Assembly (NCBI GenBank): GCA_000310025.1
Contig: FN649754.1
Coordinates: 927,648-991,647 of the forward strand
DNA length: 64,000 bases
Source: Ectocarpus siliculosus
Taxonomy: Eukaryota > Sar > Phaeophyceae > Ectocarpales > Ectocarpaceae
Reading direction: 5' to 3'
Below, piece after piece: positions 1-13,100 of this stretch. Below the pieces are notes generated by a model. The model was not told the origin of the DNA, did no database searches, and saw only the letters and a list, made by a program, of their open reading frames with translations. Position numbers and translations under genes: made by a program. The stretch's first letter is position 1. Every line of letters begins with the position of its first letter.

Positions 1-1687
1 GAGTCAGACTTGCACGCAGTCTATGTATACGGCTTGGTACAGCTGTAGGCTACACGTCCTGCAGACATACATGTGATCCAATCTGTCTAGTTGTAGCAAG
101 CTCGCTGCGTCTTCGTCCATCACCCATTTTAAGATTATTTCTGGTCATTAGATCGGTGTCGCTGATGATGATCCACGAACGTCCCATCATTACTGTCTAC
201 ATATTCCTGTTCGATCATTGCAGGGCAGTATCACAAAACATGGCTGTGGCAATCTGCTCCTGTAGACTAATAATCCTGTCATAGAATCCTGTCATATCTA
301 TATAGTCTGTACGTTTAAGAATCCTCTCGCACCACACGATGTGCATCAACTCACTGGCGTTGCCTAGGAAAAAAAAACTGTTGAATTAACTCTCGGGTTC
401 GGACTTCATGCTGGGGTGCGCGGCAAACATGACGTATATATCAAACGTACATACGCTTTGCCAACTCTTTCTTCCGAAGTAAAATCTAAGCAAAATAAAA
501 GCTCTCAGTCAGGCCATACAGCAGTCACCCAATCTTCCAACACCGACCGCTATTTGGCGCCTCTATAAATGAACAGACAATGAAAGCGCATGCCACGGTA
601 ACCAGCCGGGCGTTTACACTGCGCTAGGAAGAACAAGTCAGCTGTGCTAAATCATGGTGAGACCAACGAAGACGACGACCCCCTTCCGACAGAAAACAAA
701 AAACACCGCATGTACCAATGCACCGGGCAATCAACATCCCCGAAGGAAGAGAGGAGCGACTTCACACGACACCGCGCTGATACCGGCAAGGATGAAATCC
801 CGCTCAACCTCCAGACCACGGTACAATGTGCTACGATATCAGAGCCCACAGCAGGGGCGTCATGGATGCCATCCTCCACATCGAGATGACGCTTTTCTCG
901 ACAGGAAACGAACTCTCGGCAACGTTTGCCCTCGCCAGCCAGCGCCTCGACAGAAGAGCGACCCAGCCATAGTTTGGGCATCACGCCCAACAAACGCAAC
1001 TACATGGCACACTCAAATCGGCATGTCCCCGAGACAGCGACCGGGAAACCTGGAGCGAGACGCGCTTGGCACGGCCTCCTGATGGGAAACCCTCCTGCGA
1101 TTGCTCTTGGTTCTTATGAAAAACGCTCACTCGTGCGTGCAATATCCCAGCGTCTGTTGTTCCTTTTCACCTGAATTCGCGAAATCATCTACTACTGTAG
1201 GACGGTAGCTTGGTGCCCAGGCATGCCCCAAACCGGTTTCTTTGACGGCGCGTCAATGGCGCCGACCACCATGGCGAATATCACCGTCGGCCGGTACATC
1301 GTCGCCCTTTGGCAATTGAAGGCCCCCCCGCAACAGCGGCAAAGCTGTTGCTACCAAGGCTTCCAGGACCATTTGTGTAAGAGAGAGAGCCATCCATGGC
1401 TGTCGCCCTCTGGCCTAGGGACGACAGAAACGTCTTCTGTCAAGGTTGGCGTCACTTGAGCCCGTAGGTCGAGTATTTCTGGTCTTGTTTCCGGATCTAC
1501 ATGGAGATGGAGTACGGAGACAAACGGGGGGAGAGGGGCGGGGGTGGAATAATATGAAAATATGGTAGCGTTGGTCGGTGGGGGCAGAAGTGGACAACGC
1601 AACAGCAACAACAACAATGCGACCGGCAAAACCTTCAGTAGTAGCAATAAACTCCTAGGACGCGTGAAAAATAGTCAGCGTTGGAAA
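1..1687. other. Spacer downstream of the ABC1K gene, no supported gene
   Basis: This stretch lies beyond the inferred 3' end of the minus-strand ABC1K gene. Several overlapping short reading frames exist around 644-1174 on both strands, but they overlap one another in different frames, have no recognisable domain and no consistent splice-site framework. It probably contains the ABC1K 3' UTR. I see no RNA gene or mobile element here. Confidence 0.5.
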
Positions 1688-2960
1688 TCAGCCAGCAGAC
1701 GGGGGGCAAATGCTCGGCGACCGGTGTGCTCGAAGAACGGTCTGGACAACCTCACGAGTGAGAAGGGAAAACAGCCGACACTAGTCCATGGACACGACGC
1801 GACGCGGTGTGGACAACAACACTCCCGTCAATTCAGAAACAACCAACGTACCTTGAACAACCCAACGGGTATCCGTAGGCCGAAAACGCCTGCCAGCGTC
1901 CAAGCAACCCTCACGGGTAACAGCGGGGACCCCGCAGATAGGGTCGCGCTCAAGATGAGGGCGGCGTTCAGGAACGTCGAGAAGGCGATAGCATCGTACA
2001 TGCTGGTTTGCGTCAGCTCCAAGCGCTCGAACGCTCGTTCTGACTCCAACACTCGTACCTGTTCGGAAGCGTTGCACGAGATGCGCGAGTGGAACGGGCA
2101 GTGGGCAGGGATACGGCTTTGAACTGCGCCGTCTTTTCTCATTGGTACGCTCCATGCGAGCACCCTGGATGCTGCTTAATTTGGTCGAGGGGCGGGTGTC
2201 TAGGAAGGGTAGATCCAGATTTTGGACGCAGGACAAGAACTTCGGGACAAGAGCAAATGGAGCACCCGTCCGGCGTTTTTTTCAGGCAAAAGTGCGATCA
2301 CGACGATACCATCTATCAGAACGTTGTAATCGTCTTTTCGCGCCAGTACCGTCCCCGCATCCCTGGTTGCAAACACGTGTAAGGCGAGCAACCATCGTTG
2401 TATGTGTTACAACACCTCCTCCAATCGAAGGGCCACAAACGCTTACGTCAGCTGGTACGTACGTGGGCAAATTTCGCCCACTCGAAAGTCGAAAAGTGTA
2501 TGCGGACGTTTGGGCAGCACTCGTGTGCAAGCCGGAAAAAGCCAATTGACAAATATCCGCGCAAAAAAATACTTGAAAGTACTTCTATCTTGATCATCAC
2601 GAGGCAAGGTCGACTTCTTTCCCTCCAACCAACCACACGTTCTCGTAGCCTCCATACGCGGCACCTCTACACACAGACATGAGACGGGAGTCAACAGGAC
2701 AGCGAAACAGCAGGTCAGAAAAAAGCAAGTTAAAAGGGTCATACCCGGAGCTTGAGATCCCCCTGCTCGAGTTTTCGTGTAATGTCCTCCACGTACGCGA
2801 CGTTCCGCGGGCTTTTGACCACGGCTTCAAGGTCCTCGGGTCGCCATCCGACCTGAACACGAAGACACGCGGTTGGGCGCGGGGGGGTAAGGCTATGGGA
2901 AGCCATATGTCATGCTAGATTTGATACTCTCAATGAGTGGAATGAATCGAATGCCAACGC

Positions 2961-3027
<67 letters not shown>

Positions 3028-6000
3028 TCAATAACAACAAGAGCTAGCTCTACAACAGCAAGTAATCGAAGGGTCTTGAGCTTCAACACTGAAAATGCTT
3101 GCTAGGAAGGCTTCCCTCCGGGCGAATTATTTCTTGCAGGCGAAACATCGCCATCCTTGAAGCTCCCGCGCGTTCTCCGACAATTGACACCCGGAGAGTC
3201 ACCTGGCTCGTAAATGTATGTGTGTCTGTTGGTCCCATCCGTTCTGGCGCCAGTGCACTCACCGTTTAGTGTGTACGATCGGCGTATCAGCCGTGGTCAC
3301 CCTTTTTATTTCGAAAACGAATTTCGACTACATATCCTCGGAGATGGTGGTAACTCTGAACTGAAGTCGCGGTCTCCGAAAATACAACAGCAGGTTTGGG
3401 ATGCATGACCCGACGATGAGCCCATCGGTGTCATCGCCAAAACATCTTGGGGTGAAATCGAAAACAATAACACGACCCTGCCCGCCCCACCGCGCAATGT
3501 CTTCAACACCTGACACATGTAGACAGAAGACATGGTTGGCGCACAAGCACGAGGAGGCGTAGTTCGCGGCACCAACGCCTCCTAATCCGTTGCGTGCGTA
3601 CCCAGCCTTTCAAAGCCGAACGCAAACCAACAGATTTGTCAGCGCCGACTACCGTATATGACACAAGATAAAACACGATTTTCAAACCCCGATTTCTCCA
3701 CGACGAAGAGGATGCATAAACGAAATAATCCTTTTTCGAAAAATTCTCGACGAGACGGTTCCAACGCCGCCGTTTTCGGCGATGTGACTCTTCCTGCTGT
3801 TGAGAAATCGAGCTTTGAAAATCGGTCAAGGGGGTGTGTTATCTTGTGTCATATACGGTAGTCGAATGGGTTGATTTCGGTTCAAAAACAGTGGGTCGTG
3901 GTCGACTGATTTCGGCGGTCGACTGATTTCGGCATCGAGAAAAGTTTATCGTGCGGTCCCGTAGACTACTCAGCGCTGACAGCAAGCCGAATGGTTATGC
4001 TTTGGCTTCCAAAAGCCGGCTCATCACCTACGCACCTTTTTGACGAACGTCTTTGCGACCGACAACGCAAACGACCCATCCCTCACGTCCAAGAGCTCCT
4101 TCAGGTACGGCTGGGCTAGTCGGGTCAAATCGTACCTGCAGACAACATGACCAGACGGGTTACGGAACAGCAGTTGGCTGATGAACAAAGGACAAGAGAA
4201 AAGCACAGAAAAAAAAACACAGATACAACCAGAAACGCGCATCGGCCAACCACCAACCACCTCGACGGCACGGAATCTCCCGACATGACGGGTGCAACAC
4301 TCGATGGCGCGGGAGAATCCCAGGTCCTAGACAAAGGCTAGACTACCCCCAAGCAGGGAGACCAAAAGGATCGTCTCGCTTCCAGGCGTTCCCAAGGAGG
4401 GCCGCCAAAAGGGGCGTCAAGCCTGTTGGTGTCTTTAGCCTCCGGCTTACTTTGTATCCAAACCCTTCCCGATTCCGTCCAGGGACGTGAATGCTCGGAA
4501 GACGAAGGTGAAGGTCGGCGGGAACTTGAACGGCACGTCTCCCGACACGGACAGAAGGTCTTCGCCAAGCTTGGCCCTCCGCTCCTTGCGCAACCTCGTC
4601 TTGTCCTCCTGGGAACGGAGGGCGACGAGACAAGGGCACCACCATACCATGTCCCCAAGGCGGGGTGCAACACGATCGTGTTTAAAATAGGTTGAGTGAA
4701 ACAAAGGGTGTTCTATATTGTAGTTTGGGCGAAAAAACTACGTTGTCGAGAAGAACGCACAATGTAATTTTGGAGAAGAAAAGGTGTGCTGTAGTTTGGG
4801 CGAAAGAAGGAACATGTATGCATAGGTTGGGGGTAAGAAAAGGGAAAGATAGAAATGGAAGGCGGCAAGACCGCTACCAACATGTCCAGTAGGGTACAGC
4901 AGAACAGTAGTACCGTGTTTAACTCCGGACGTAAAATCGGGTCCGCAATCGAATCTAAATTCGGCGCAAATTGCATGTAGGCGTCTCTGCCCCCATAGCT
5001 TGTTGTTTGCCTACAGCTGATCACTGTCTTCTCCTCCCTACCGCGAAAACGCGAGAGAACACCGGAGAAAGGAACACTTTGAGAGGTGACAGGAACTCCT
5101 CCGGCCAACACGATCCCGCCTCCGCTAGCCACGGCACCAGCGTCGGCTGCGGGGCGCCGCCCGGGACAGGGGAGGGCCGCCCAGCCACTCAGTACAACAC
5201 ACTTCCAACACGGGCATCGTCCCGATAACCCCCCGCTCGCCTATGTCTTGCGTTTACACCACGGCGGGCTCCTTTGGTGCCACACCTACCCTAGATCTAA
5301 AGCGACCGCGGACTAGCGTGCAGTTGCCGCAATCAGATGTACAGCCACCTCTGTCTTGCGTAGATTGAGATTGACGGCAAGCACGGTATCTCCGACTGGC
5401 ATCGGGTTGCGGCTAAGCGCCGCAGGAATGAGTGCTAAGCAACCTGTGCCCAAAAGGCAACCCACGCAACCCAGTGTTTGTACGCTTCACAGAACATGAA
5501 TAGTTTCCAGTACTTCAAGCGTGCATTTCTGAACTTCCGATTTTTTTTCCAAACTTTCGAATTCCGACTTTGCAGATCACCATTTTTTTCGGTGCCGGTA
5601 GTTCCTAAGTTCCAAATTTCCAATTTGTCTTCCTCGGCCACAAACCGAGATTCTATGGTTTACGGATGTGGAAATTTGGAAATTTGGAAGCAAAACAGCT
5701 GTTGTTTAAAACGGCCCTAAAGGGATAGCGCTTTCTGTACCTTGGTGAGCTCCGCAGTCCACTTCCCGTCCTGTCCCTGGTTGAGTGTGTTCGTGAACTC
5801 GCCCAGGAAAGACCTCGCGATCTTCTCCACGCTGATCACGGGTAAAAGGCATAGCCAGAAAACGAAAGCATAAAAAACAACGTATACAGCGGATCAATGG
5901 CACAGCTCGTTGACTGAAAACGAAACAAAAACAATGATTGGTTCTGACATCGTCTGTGTCCAGCGCCAAACGCTGCATGCTGATCACAAGAGTCACAGGC

Positions 6001-7125
6001 CGTCCCAATGAGAGGTACACACAAAACACCACCGAAACAAAAAACTAAAACGGACTGTTAAGCTCCAAGAAGAGAAGGTACACAAGAATTACGTACGGTG
6101 CGGTACGCCGCCAAGACCCCGCCCCCTAAAATAAAAAAAATAAATATCCGCCCTTATCCTGTCATCGCCAAAAAGCCAAAGGCCACGTACACCGCACGCT
6201 GCGGCCACCAGCAATCAGTGCAGCGGGGAGTGGTCCCGAAACGGCAACCAAGCCAGAGCCCACACATACCTTATTCTGTCCGACCCGGCCTTGAGGATTC
6301 CCATTTCCACCAAGGCGTCGCAGACGGCTCGCGGGTCATTTTCATAGGTGGAGAAGATGAGGTTGACCAGGCCCGACCTCACGTTGGGCTTGAACTCATC
6401 CATCATCCCGAAGTCGTAGAAGATCAGACGGCCCCCATCTTCCTCGTCGCAAGCGACGTTTCCTGGAGAGGTATGTAGTCGAGACTTTTAGGTGCTACTC
6501 TTTCGTTGGTGCTGTTGCTGGCTGCTGCTGCTACTGCTACTGCTGCTGCTGCTGCTGCTGCTGCTTGCTGCTGGTAAACATTCTAGGGTGAGTGGAATAA
6601 GTGGATCACAGAAAGCAGACTGCTGTGTTGCTGACCATGTCTGGGCTTGACCCTAAAGTAGCAAAGTGATCGCAACCACGACAATAATGGCAAAGACAAC
6701 AGCAACGAACGTTTAGGTCTACGTGAAGCAAGCGTTCTCTTTCGTACAGCAGTGTCTTGGTAACGGATGGCAAGATAGACAAGCCATACTCAAATCCAAC
6801 GGTACCGAACAACCACGCAAGCCAAAAAAAGACAAAAAGACAAAAAAATACACCTGGATGGGGGTCGCAGTGGAAGAACCCGTGGCGGCACAGCTGCGTC
6901 AGATACGCCTCCGCCGAGCGTTTCGCCAACAGCTTGCGGTCGATGCCCCTCCGGTCGATCTCGTCGATGTTGTTGATCTTCACGCCCGGAACGAACTCCA
7001 TCGTTACGACGCGCTCTGACGTCATGTTCCAGTACACGTCCGGCACCTGAAGGTGTTCATGGTGGGACAGTAGTCGTTTCGTATCGTTGTTTTGGTGATC
7101 GGGGCTGGCGTATTCTTGTTGCGCT

Positions 7126-7159
<34 letters not shown>

Positions 7160-10100
7160 GTTGCTATTGTTGCTATCAAGACCCACCCGCTAACGGAGGA
7201 ACAGTACTGCTAAACAAAAAACAAGTCTTTGTGCGACCTTCCTCCTGCGTGACCCAGGTTTTACTCGTTAACATGTGTGTACTAAAAACATGCGTATAGA
7301 CTGGCGCCAAGGGAGACCAGACGGACAACCACACATAGACATGCGACCAAACAACAAGGTTCAGCCTGGCTCACCTTCACCCAAGGAGTGTCCTGGAAGT
7401 TTTCCTTGAAGCGAATGGCATTTTCTGCCTCGTTGATGTAGTCGATCTCCTTGTACAGCAGTTTGGCGCTCTCTTCGTAGATCGACACCCAGTCTCTGAT
7501 CCACAATTTATTTTTGGCAAAATGAGCGCAAAAAGAAACAGGAAGGGGGGAAGTACACAATTAGTTTAGTTTTGAAGAGATGAGCAGGTGCCGACAGAAA
7601 GCAACACGCAGCGGCACCCCGAATCATCAGCTCATTCTTCGTTCATTCCCAAACTCCAAAAGGGCGAAAAGCCACAAAGACAAGTCTTGTGGATATAAGT
7701 TTTGGGCACCGAGAGAAATCCTCAGGCAACAACTTATTCCCAAACTCCACCAAACGGGACGTCTGTTCAAGAACAGAGTTGGTAGGAGAGGTTGGCTTCC
7801 CACCCACTGGTGGTACGCACCTATAGCCATTAAAGTTGCCCCGCAACGAACAGACCGCACCACCACTCGAAAAACTGTTGGCAGGCAGCCACGAATGTAA
7901 GCTTTCCAAACTCGTCGGGGCAGAAGGAATCGACGCCCCACCCCCCTCTCCCCCCAAAGCTAAAAACTGTCATTTTATAAGATAGGGGCCGCAGAGATAT
8001 CATACTCACTTTTGCATCCGAGGGGTCCCTTTTCATGTCAAAAGAGAGTGGTATCACACTGTATCACAGAAGCAGGAAGACACCTCGAAGCCTTAGGCAA
8101 GAAACCAGAGGCTCGTTAGTGGTGGCCGCATAAAACAAACAAAAAAGGGTTCACTGACCTGTCCGCTCCGTCGAACTTGGGATCCAGCTTGTCCAAAACC
8201 TTCACCAGCAGCTTCAGGTTCTACGCGTTTGTTGCCGAAAACAGTGAAGGAGACGTTGCTGGTTGGTATCGGTGGGGTTACTTCCTCCATGATAAGCAAA
8301 CTTGCGGCAAATCGAAAATTCCTGAACCTTCGCCGCGCGTATATGACCGTTGCAGCGAACTTTGTAACGCCCAACAGCAATCTTTGCTTGACTGCAGCTT
8401 CAAGACCGATTGACTTATATATGTCATGCAAGCTCCGTGTGTGTCGTGCTCTTAATCTTTGGAGTTCTTGCTGCTGTCGTTCACCTTGAGATCTTGGTCG
8501 AAGAGAGCCTTTAGCCCTGCTCGCTGCACCTTCACCGCCACCTGCTCCCCGCCCTTGATCTTAGCCAAGTGCACCTGTTGAGCGGGAAACGAAGCATGAG
8601 AACTCTGGGTTCAACAGGCCATTGAACCAGCAACGACAACAACAGAAAACATCAAGAACAATAGCAACGAGGTCTCTGCATACAAGAACTCACCGACGCA
8701 ACATCGGCAAGAAACGGCAACAACGTGCATCAAATTGACAACTTGACACCACGATGACGACGACAACAGCAACGACAAAAACAGCAGCAGCTGCAGCAAC
8801 AACAGCAACAACAACAACAACAACAACAGTACCATCAACGAAAACACACCTGCCCGAGCGATGCAGCAGCGAGAGGAACCTCGCTGACAGTCTCGTACAA
8901 CTCCTCCAGCGGCTGTCCCAGATCCTCCTCGATTATTCTCTTGGCCGACTCAAATGGAAACCCGGGGACGTTGTCCTGAAGCATCACCAGCTCCTTGATG
9001 TACTCTTTGGGCACCACATCGATCCTGCAGAACATGTGACGGGCTATTAGATTCTGGAAGGTTGGAATCACCGAAAAATATTGGAAACAGGTTCAAAACA
9101 GGCCATAAGCCGTTTCAGTGTTTTCGGTGTGTTCACTCACTTGGTCGGGTGCCCCGTGGATGCACACCTTCCCCTATTGAACAGGAGGTGGCAGAGAGCT
9201 TCATGGACGCTTACGGCCAGCCTGAGATCACAACATGAAGACTACACGCAAGCCCCTTGAGGAGAGGCCTTGCCGGGAGGAAATGTTTCCAAAAACTTTG
9301 GGGGGTAGAATCACCAAAACGCCGTAGCGTACGGCGGGTCGAAAAAAATACGTCAAGTCTCTACTCCATCCCTGTGCTTGGCACGCACTTGGCAAGGAGG
9401 GAACAGACAAGTCGACCACAATGCTCCGTCCTCTCGAGGACGCGTGGTCAATGGTCTACCCGACAAGACGTGCAAAACATAAGAGTACGCCCCCCGTCGT
9501 CCCCTCATGCTACTTGGTCGGTCCACCACGCGCGCGTGTCGCCGCCGGGAAAAAGTTCTTCGAATGCAAACTTTACCCCCCGCTGGCGCACCTCGTAGAC
9601 AGGAGCTGGCCGAGCTTGATGAAGGTGGGTCCCAGCCTCAACAGGCCATCCTTGAGCTGCACTGCAATGGCAGACCTCTTCTGGCTCTTCTCGGCCGCAT
9701 CCTCCACCTGGCGGCCAAACAATAACAATAGTAAAAGATACACGCACAGAGTGTATCTGAGAAAGGTTTTCGAGAGAGATTCGTCTTGGCATTCGGATTC
9801 AGCACGTCGCACACTTTTGGTCCCCTTCCGGGGACCTTGGCTTTAGGCCCGCTGGTACCGACGTTTTTATGATTGGCCTGCCGGTTACCTTGGTCGACGC
9901 TAATTCCAAATGCACACACTGCCGTCTATTATCCGGAGAATAGTCTGTTGGTAGGCTCTGCGATGACCCCCTCGCGGGGTCCCAGATCATGGATTTCGGA
10001 AGCGTTGCCGGTTATGCCGTAACCGCGTTGAGACTGGCGTCTTGTGGGTCGTCGGTCGGGTAGCGCAGTCGATGCTATCACCAATAAAACCCAAACGCAC

Positions 10101-13100
10101 TGATCCACACCGGGAGAAAAGCTTGTCTATTCCCTCCCGTAAAAAATAAAAGCTATCATAAACGATCACCGGGAGCACTGACACCCACTCTTTTGATAGA
10201 AAAACCTAAAGCAGACGGGAACGAACGCGAACCTAAAGCAGAATCAAGGTGTTCGGATATGCGCTATTCTCGGCCGACGGCGCGAGAGGCCAAATCCCGA
10301 AAAACATGACACGGGAATACCGCGAGTTTGCTAGTTTCCGCTCGGGGATCGGGAAAACGAGACATGGCACATTCCTGGCAGAAACGTGCGTAAACGACGG
10401 CAAAATAACCCATGCCACCAATATTAAAACAAGAATCGCACCCCGTGCACGATAGCTCATGAAATGTACGGCGGTAGCCCTTGGCTTCTATTTATCGCTA
10501 TAAATCGGGGCTCACAGAATCTCTGCCGGGTATCTAGGAGCCCCAATCCGCGGTCACACAGAAGGTTTCTCCGCCTCATGTGCGTGCGTGTCTTCAACAC
10601 TAGCATCGACCGTGCTAACCGGCTGACCAAAGAAAATACGTCAGTCTTATATTAGCATCGACCGCGCTAACCGGCTGACCAATGAAAAGACGTCAGTCTT
10701 ATATTAGCATCGACCGCGCTAACCGGCTGACCAATGAAAAGACGTCAGTCTTATATTAGCATCGACCGCGCTAACCGGCTGACCAATGAAAAGACGTCAG
10801 TCTTATATTAGCATCGACCGCGCTAACCGGCTGACCAATGAAAAGACGTCAGTCTTATATTAGCATCGACCGCGCTAACCGGCTGACCAATGAAAATACG
10901 TCAGTCTTATATTAGCATCGACCGCGCTAACCGGCTGACCAATGAAAAGACGTCAGTCTTATATTAGCATCGACCGCGCTAACCGGCTGACCAATGAAAA
11001 GACGTCAGTCTTATATTAGCATCGACCGCGCTAACCGGCTGACCAATGAAAAGACGTCAGTCTTATATTAGCATCGACCGCGCTAACCGGCTGACCAATG
11101 AAAAGACGTCAGTCTTATATTAGCATCGACCGCGCTAACCGGCTGACCAATGAAAAGACGTCAGTCTTATATTAGCATCGACCGCGCTAACGGGCTGACC
11201 AATGAAAATACGTCAGTCTTATATTAGCATCGACCGCGCTAACCGGCTGACCAATGAAAAGACGTCAGTCTCATTGCAGGTGTGTGTGTATTCGCCCCGG
11301 CTGTTCTGGCGCCAGTGTACAAATGTTCGGCGTACATATCTGACGTATCAGCAGCAGCAACATGGCGTTGTGCTGCTGTGCTCACTCGGTTAGTGTTGGT
11401 CCTTAACTCGGTGAGTTTTCGTCCTTAACTCGGTGAGTGTAGGTCCTTAACTCGGTGAGTTTTCGTCCTTAACTCGGTGAGTGTTCGTCCTTAACTCGGT
11501 GAGTGTTTGTCCTTAACTCGGTGAGTGTTCGTCCATCACCTTCCGAAGCTTGATCTCCTTGAAGAGCATCTTTGCTCCGAAGATCCAGACCTCCACCGAC
11601 CGGCTGATGGCGGACCCGTAGCCTCGCTTGTTCCAAGAGGACTCCATGTTGCTGCAAAATGGAAGGGAGCGAAGAGAATCTTAGTAGTTTGTGATAAGAG
11701 CATACCAGTGCGAAAACGAAGAAAAATGCGAGAACATTGTTGTACTACTACAGCAGTAGCGCGCCCTCAACAACGTCGGTGTGTGGCCGGCGAGTCGACC
11801 GGCGCTATTCAGCAGGGCCAGCGCTATTCAAATTACAAAATGACTTGGCGATTTAGTCTGTGTCCAGCAATTTCGACGGCGCTATTCAGGGACACCGGCG
11901 TTATTCACCCGGCATGAGGGCCCACTACATCATTCCTGGATTGAACATATTTGGTGAGGGTGATGGGCGGGCGGGGGGGGGGTGTACTCGTAGTCGTGCA
12001 TGCCGTAGTCGTTAGACCATTGACCTCGCATCCCTACAAAGCCGGGACGCAGCACGCCGGGTTCTCACCGGACCAGGCTCTCCCATCACCAAGCGCGAAG
12101 CGCCGTGAGGTATTCAGCGAGTCGCATGAAGGGTGCGCTTCATCCTGCTAAGGGTGTCCGGCATCTCGTGCTTACTTCCTTGCACGGATGACAGCTGCGA
12201 AATCACTTACTATATTTTCTGGTACTTTCACTTCCATAGAGACAACTGTAACCACTGTGTAACTGCCTCGAGGGTGCTTGATCAATGTAACCCAACGTGG
12301 TGCGATCATCCCTCTTGCGCGAAGTGGGGTTTTTCGACCCCGTACAACATAATCTACTCGACCACCACCACCATTCATTATGGTAACCGCAGAAAAAAAG
12401 CTAAAGGCCAAAAAAAAAGCGGTAACCTGGTTGCCGAGCTCACGAAGTGATCGGCTTGTTTTACAACATCGCTGTCAAGCGACGAAACCCAACCCTGATG
12501 GCAAACACCAGGGGCGGGCGGCTTGTTTTACAATGTCGTGGCCAAGCGACGAAAACCCAACCCCGATGGCAAACATCGGGCAGGGAGAGGGTGATGGGGG
12601 GGGGGGTGTACTCATAGTCGTGCATGCCGTAGTCGTTTGACCATTGACCTCGCATCCCTACAAAGCCGGGACGGAGCACGCCGGGTTCTCACCGGACCAG
12701 GCTCTCACATCACCAAGCGCGAAGCGCCGTGAGGTATTTGGCGAGTCGCATGAAGGGTGAGCTGCATCCTGCTAAGGGTGTTCGGCATCTTGTGCTTACT
12801 TCCTTGCGTACGGATGACAGCTACGTATGACTTAATTTATTTTCTGGTGATGGGGGGGGGGGTAAATCTCAGTACGAGCACTCGCCGGCACACAATTTAT
12901 TTTCACGGGTGTCTGCTGTTGGCTGCGCGCACGCAGACTTTGCACCTGCCTGCTGCACGCGCAGATGGGTTAATCCCTATTGGAGCTATGATATACACTG
13001 AATCTCAGAATTTTTTCTGCATGTCTTCATTACTAACTGTAGTAGTCTACCGTACACGACACAAGATTAACACACCCCCTGGACCGATTTTCTAAGCTCG

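Noticed and set aside
644-1082. 142-codon plus-strand frame and two overlapping alternatives
   Set aside because: Three frames overlap with similar lengths, none has a recognisable domain, and the base composition favours chance openness.
1562-2122. 186-codon plus-strand frame
   Set aside because: It lies antisense to the ABC1K exon 2058-1852, which matches the family C-terminus and fits in phase.
3503-3829. Minus-strand frame with a [13 protein letters not shown] segment shared with 57905-58162
   Set aside because: The shared part lies inside two MITE copies, so it reflects element relationship, not a conserved gene.
10601-11270. Possible CRISPR array
   Set aside because: Units are contiguous 52-bp copies with no unique spacers, in a eukaryotic intron.
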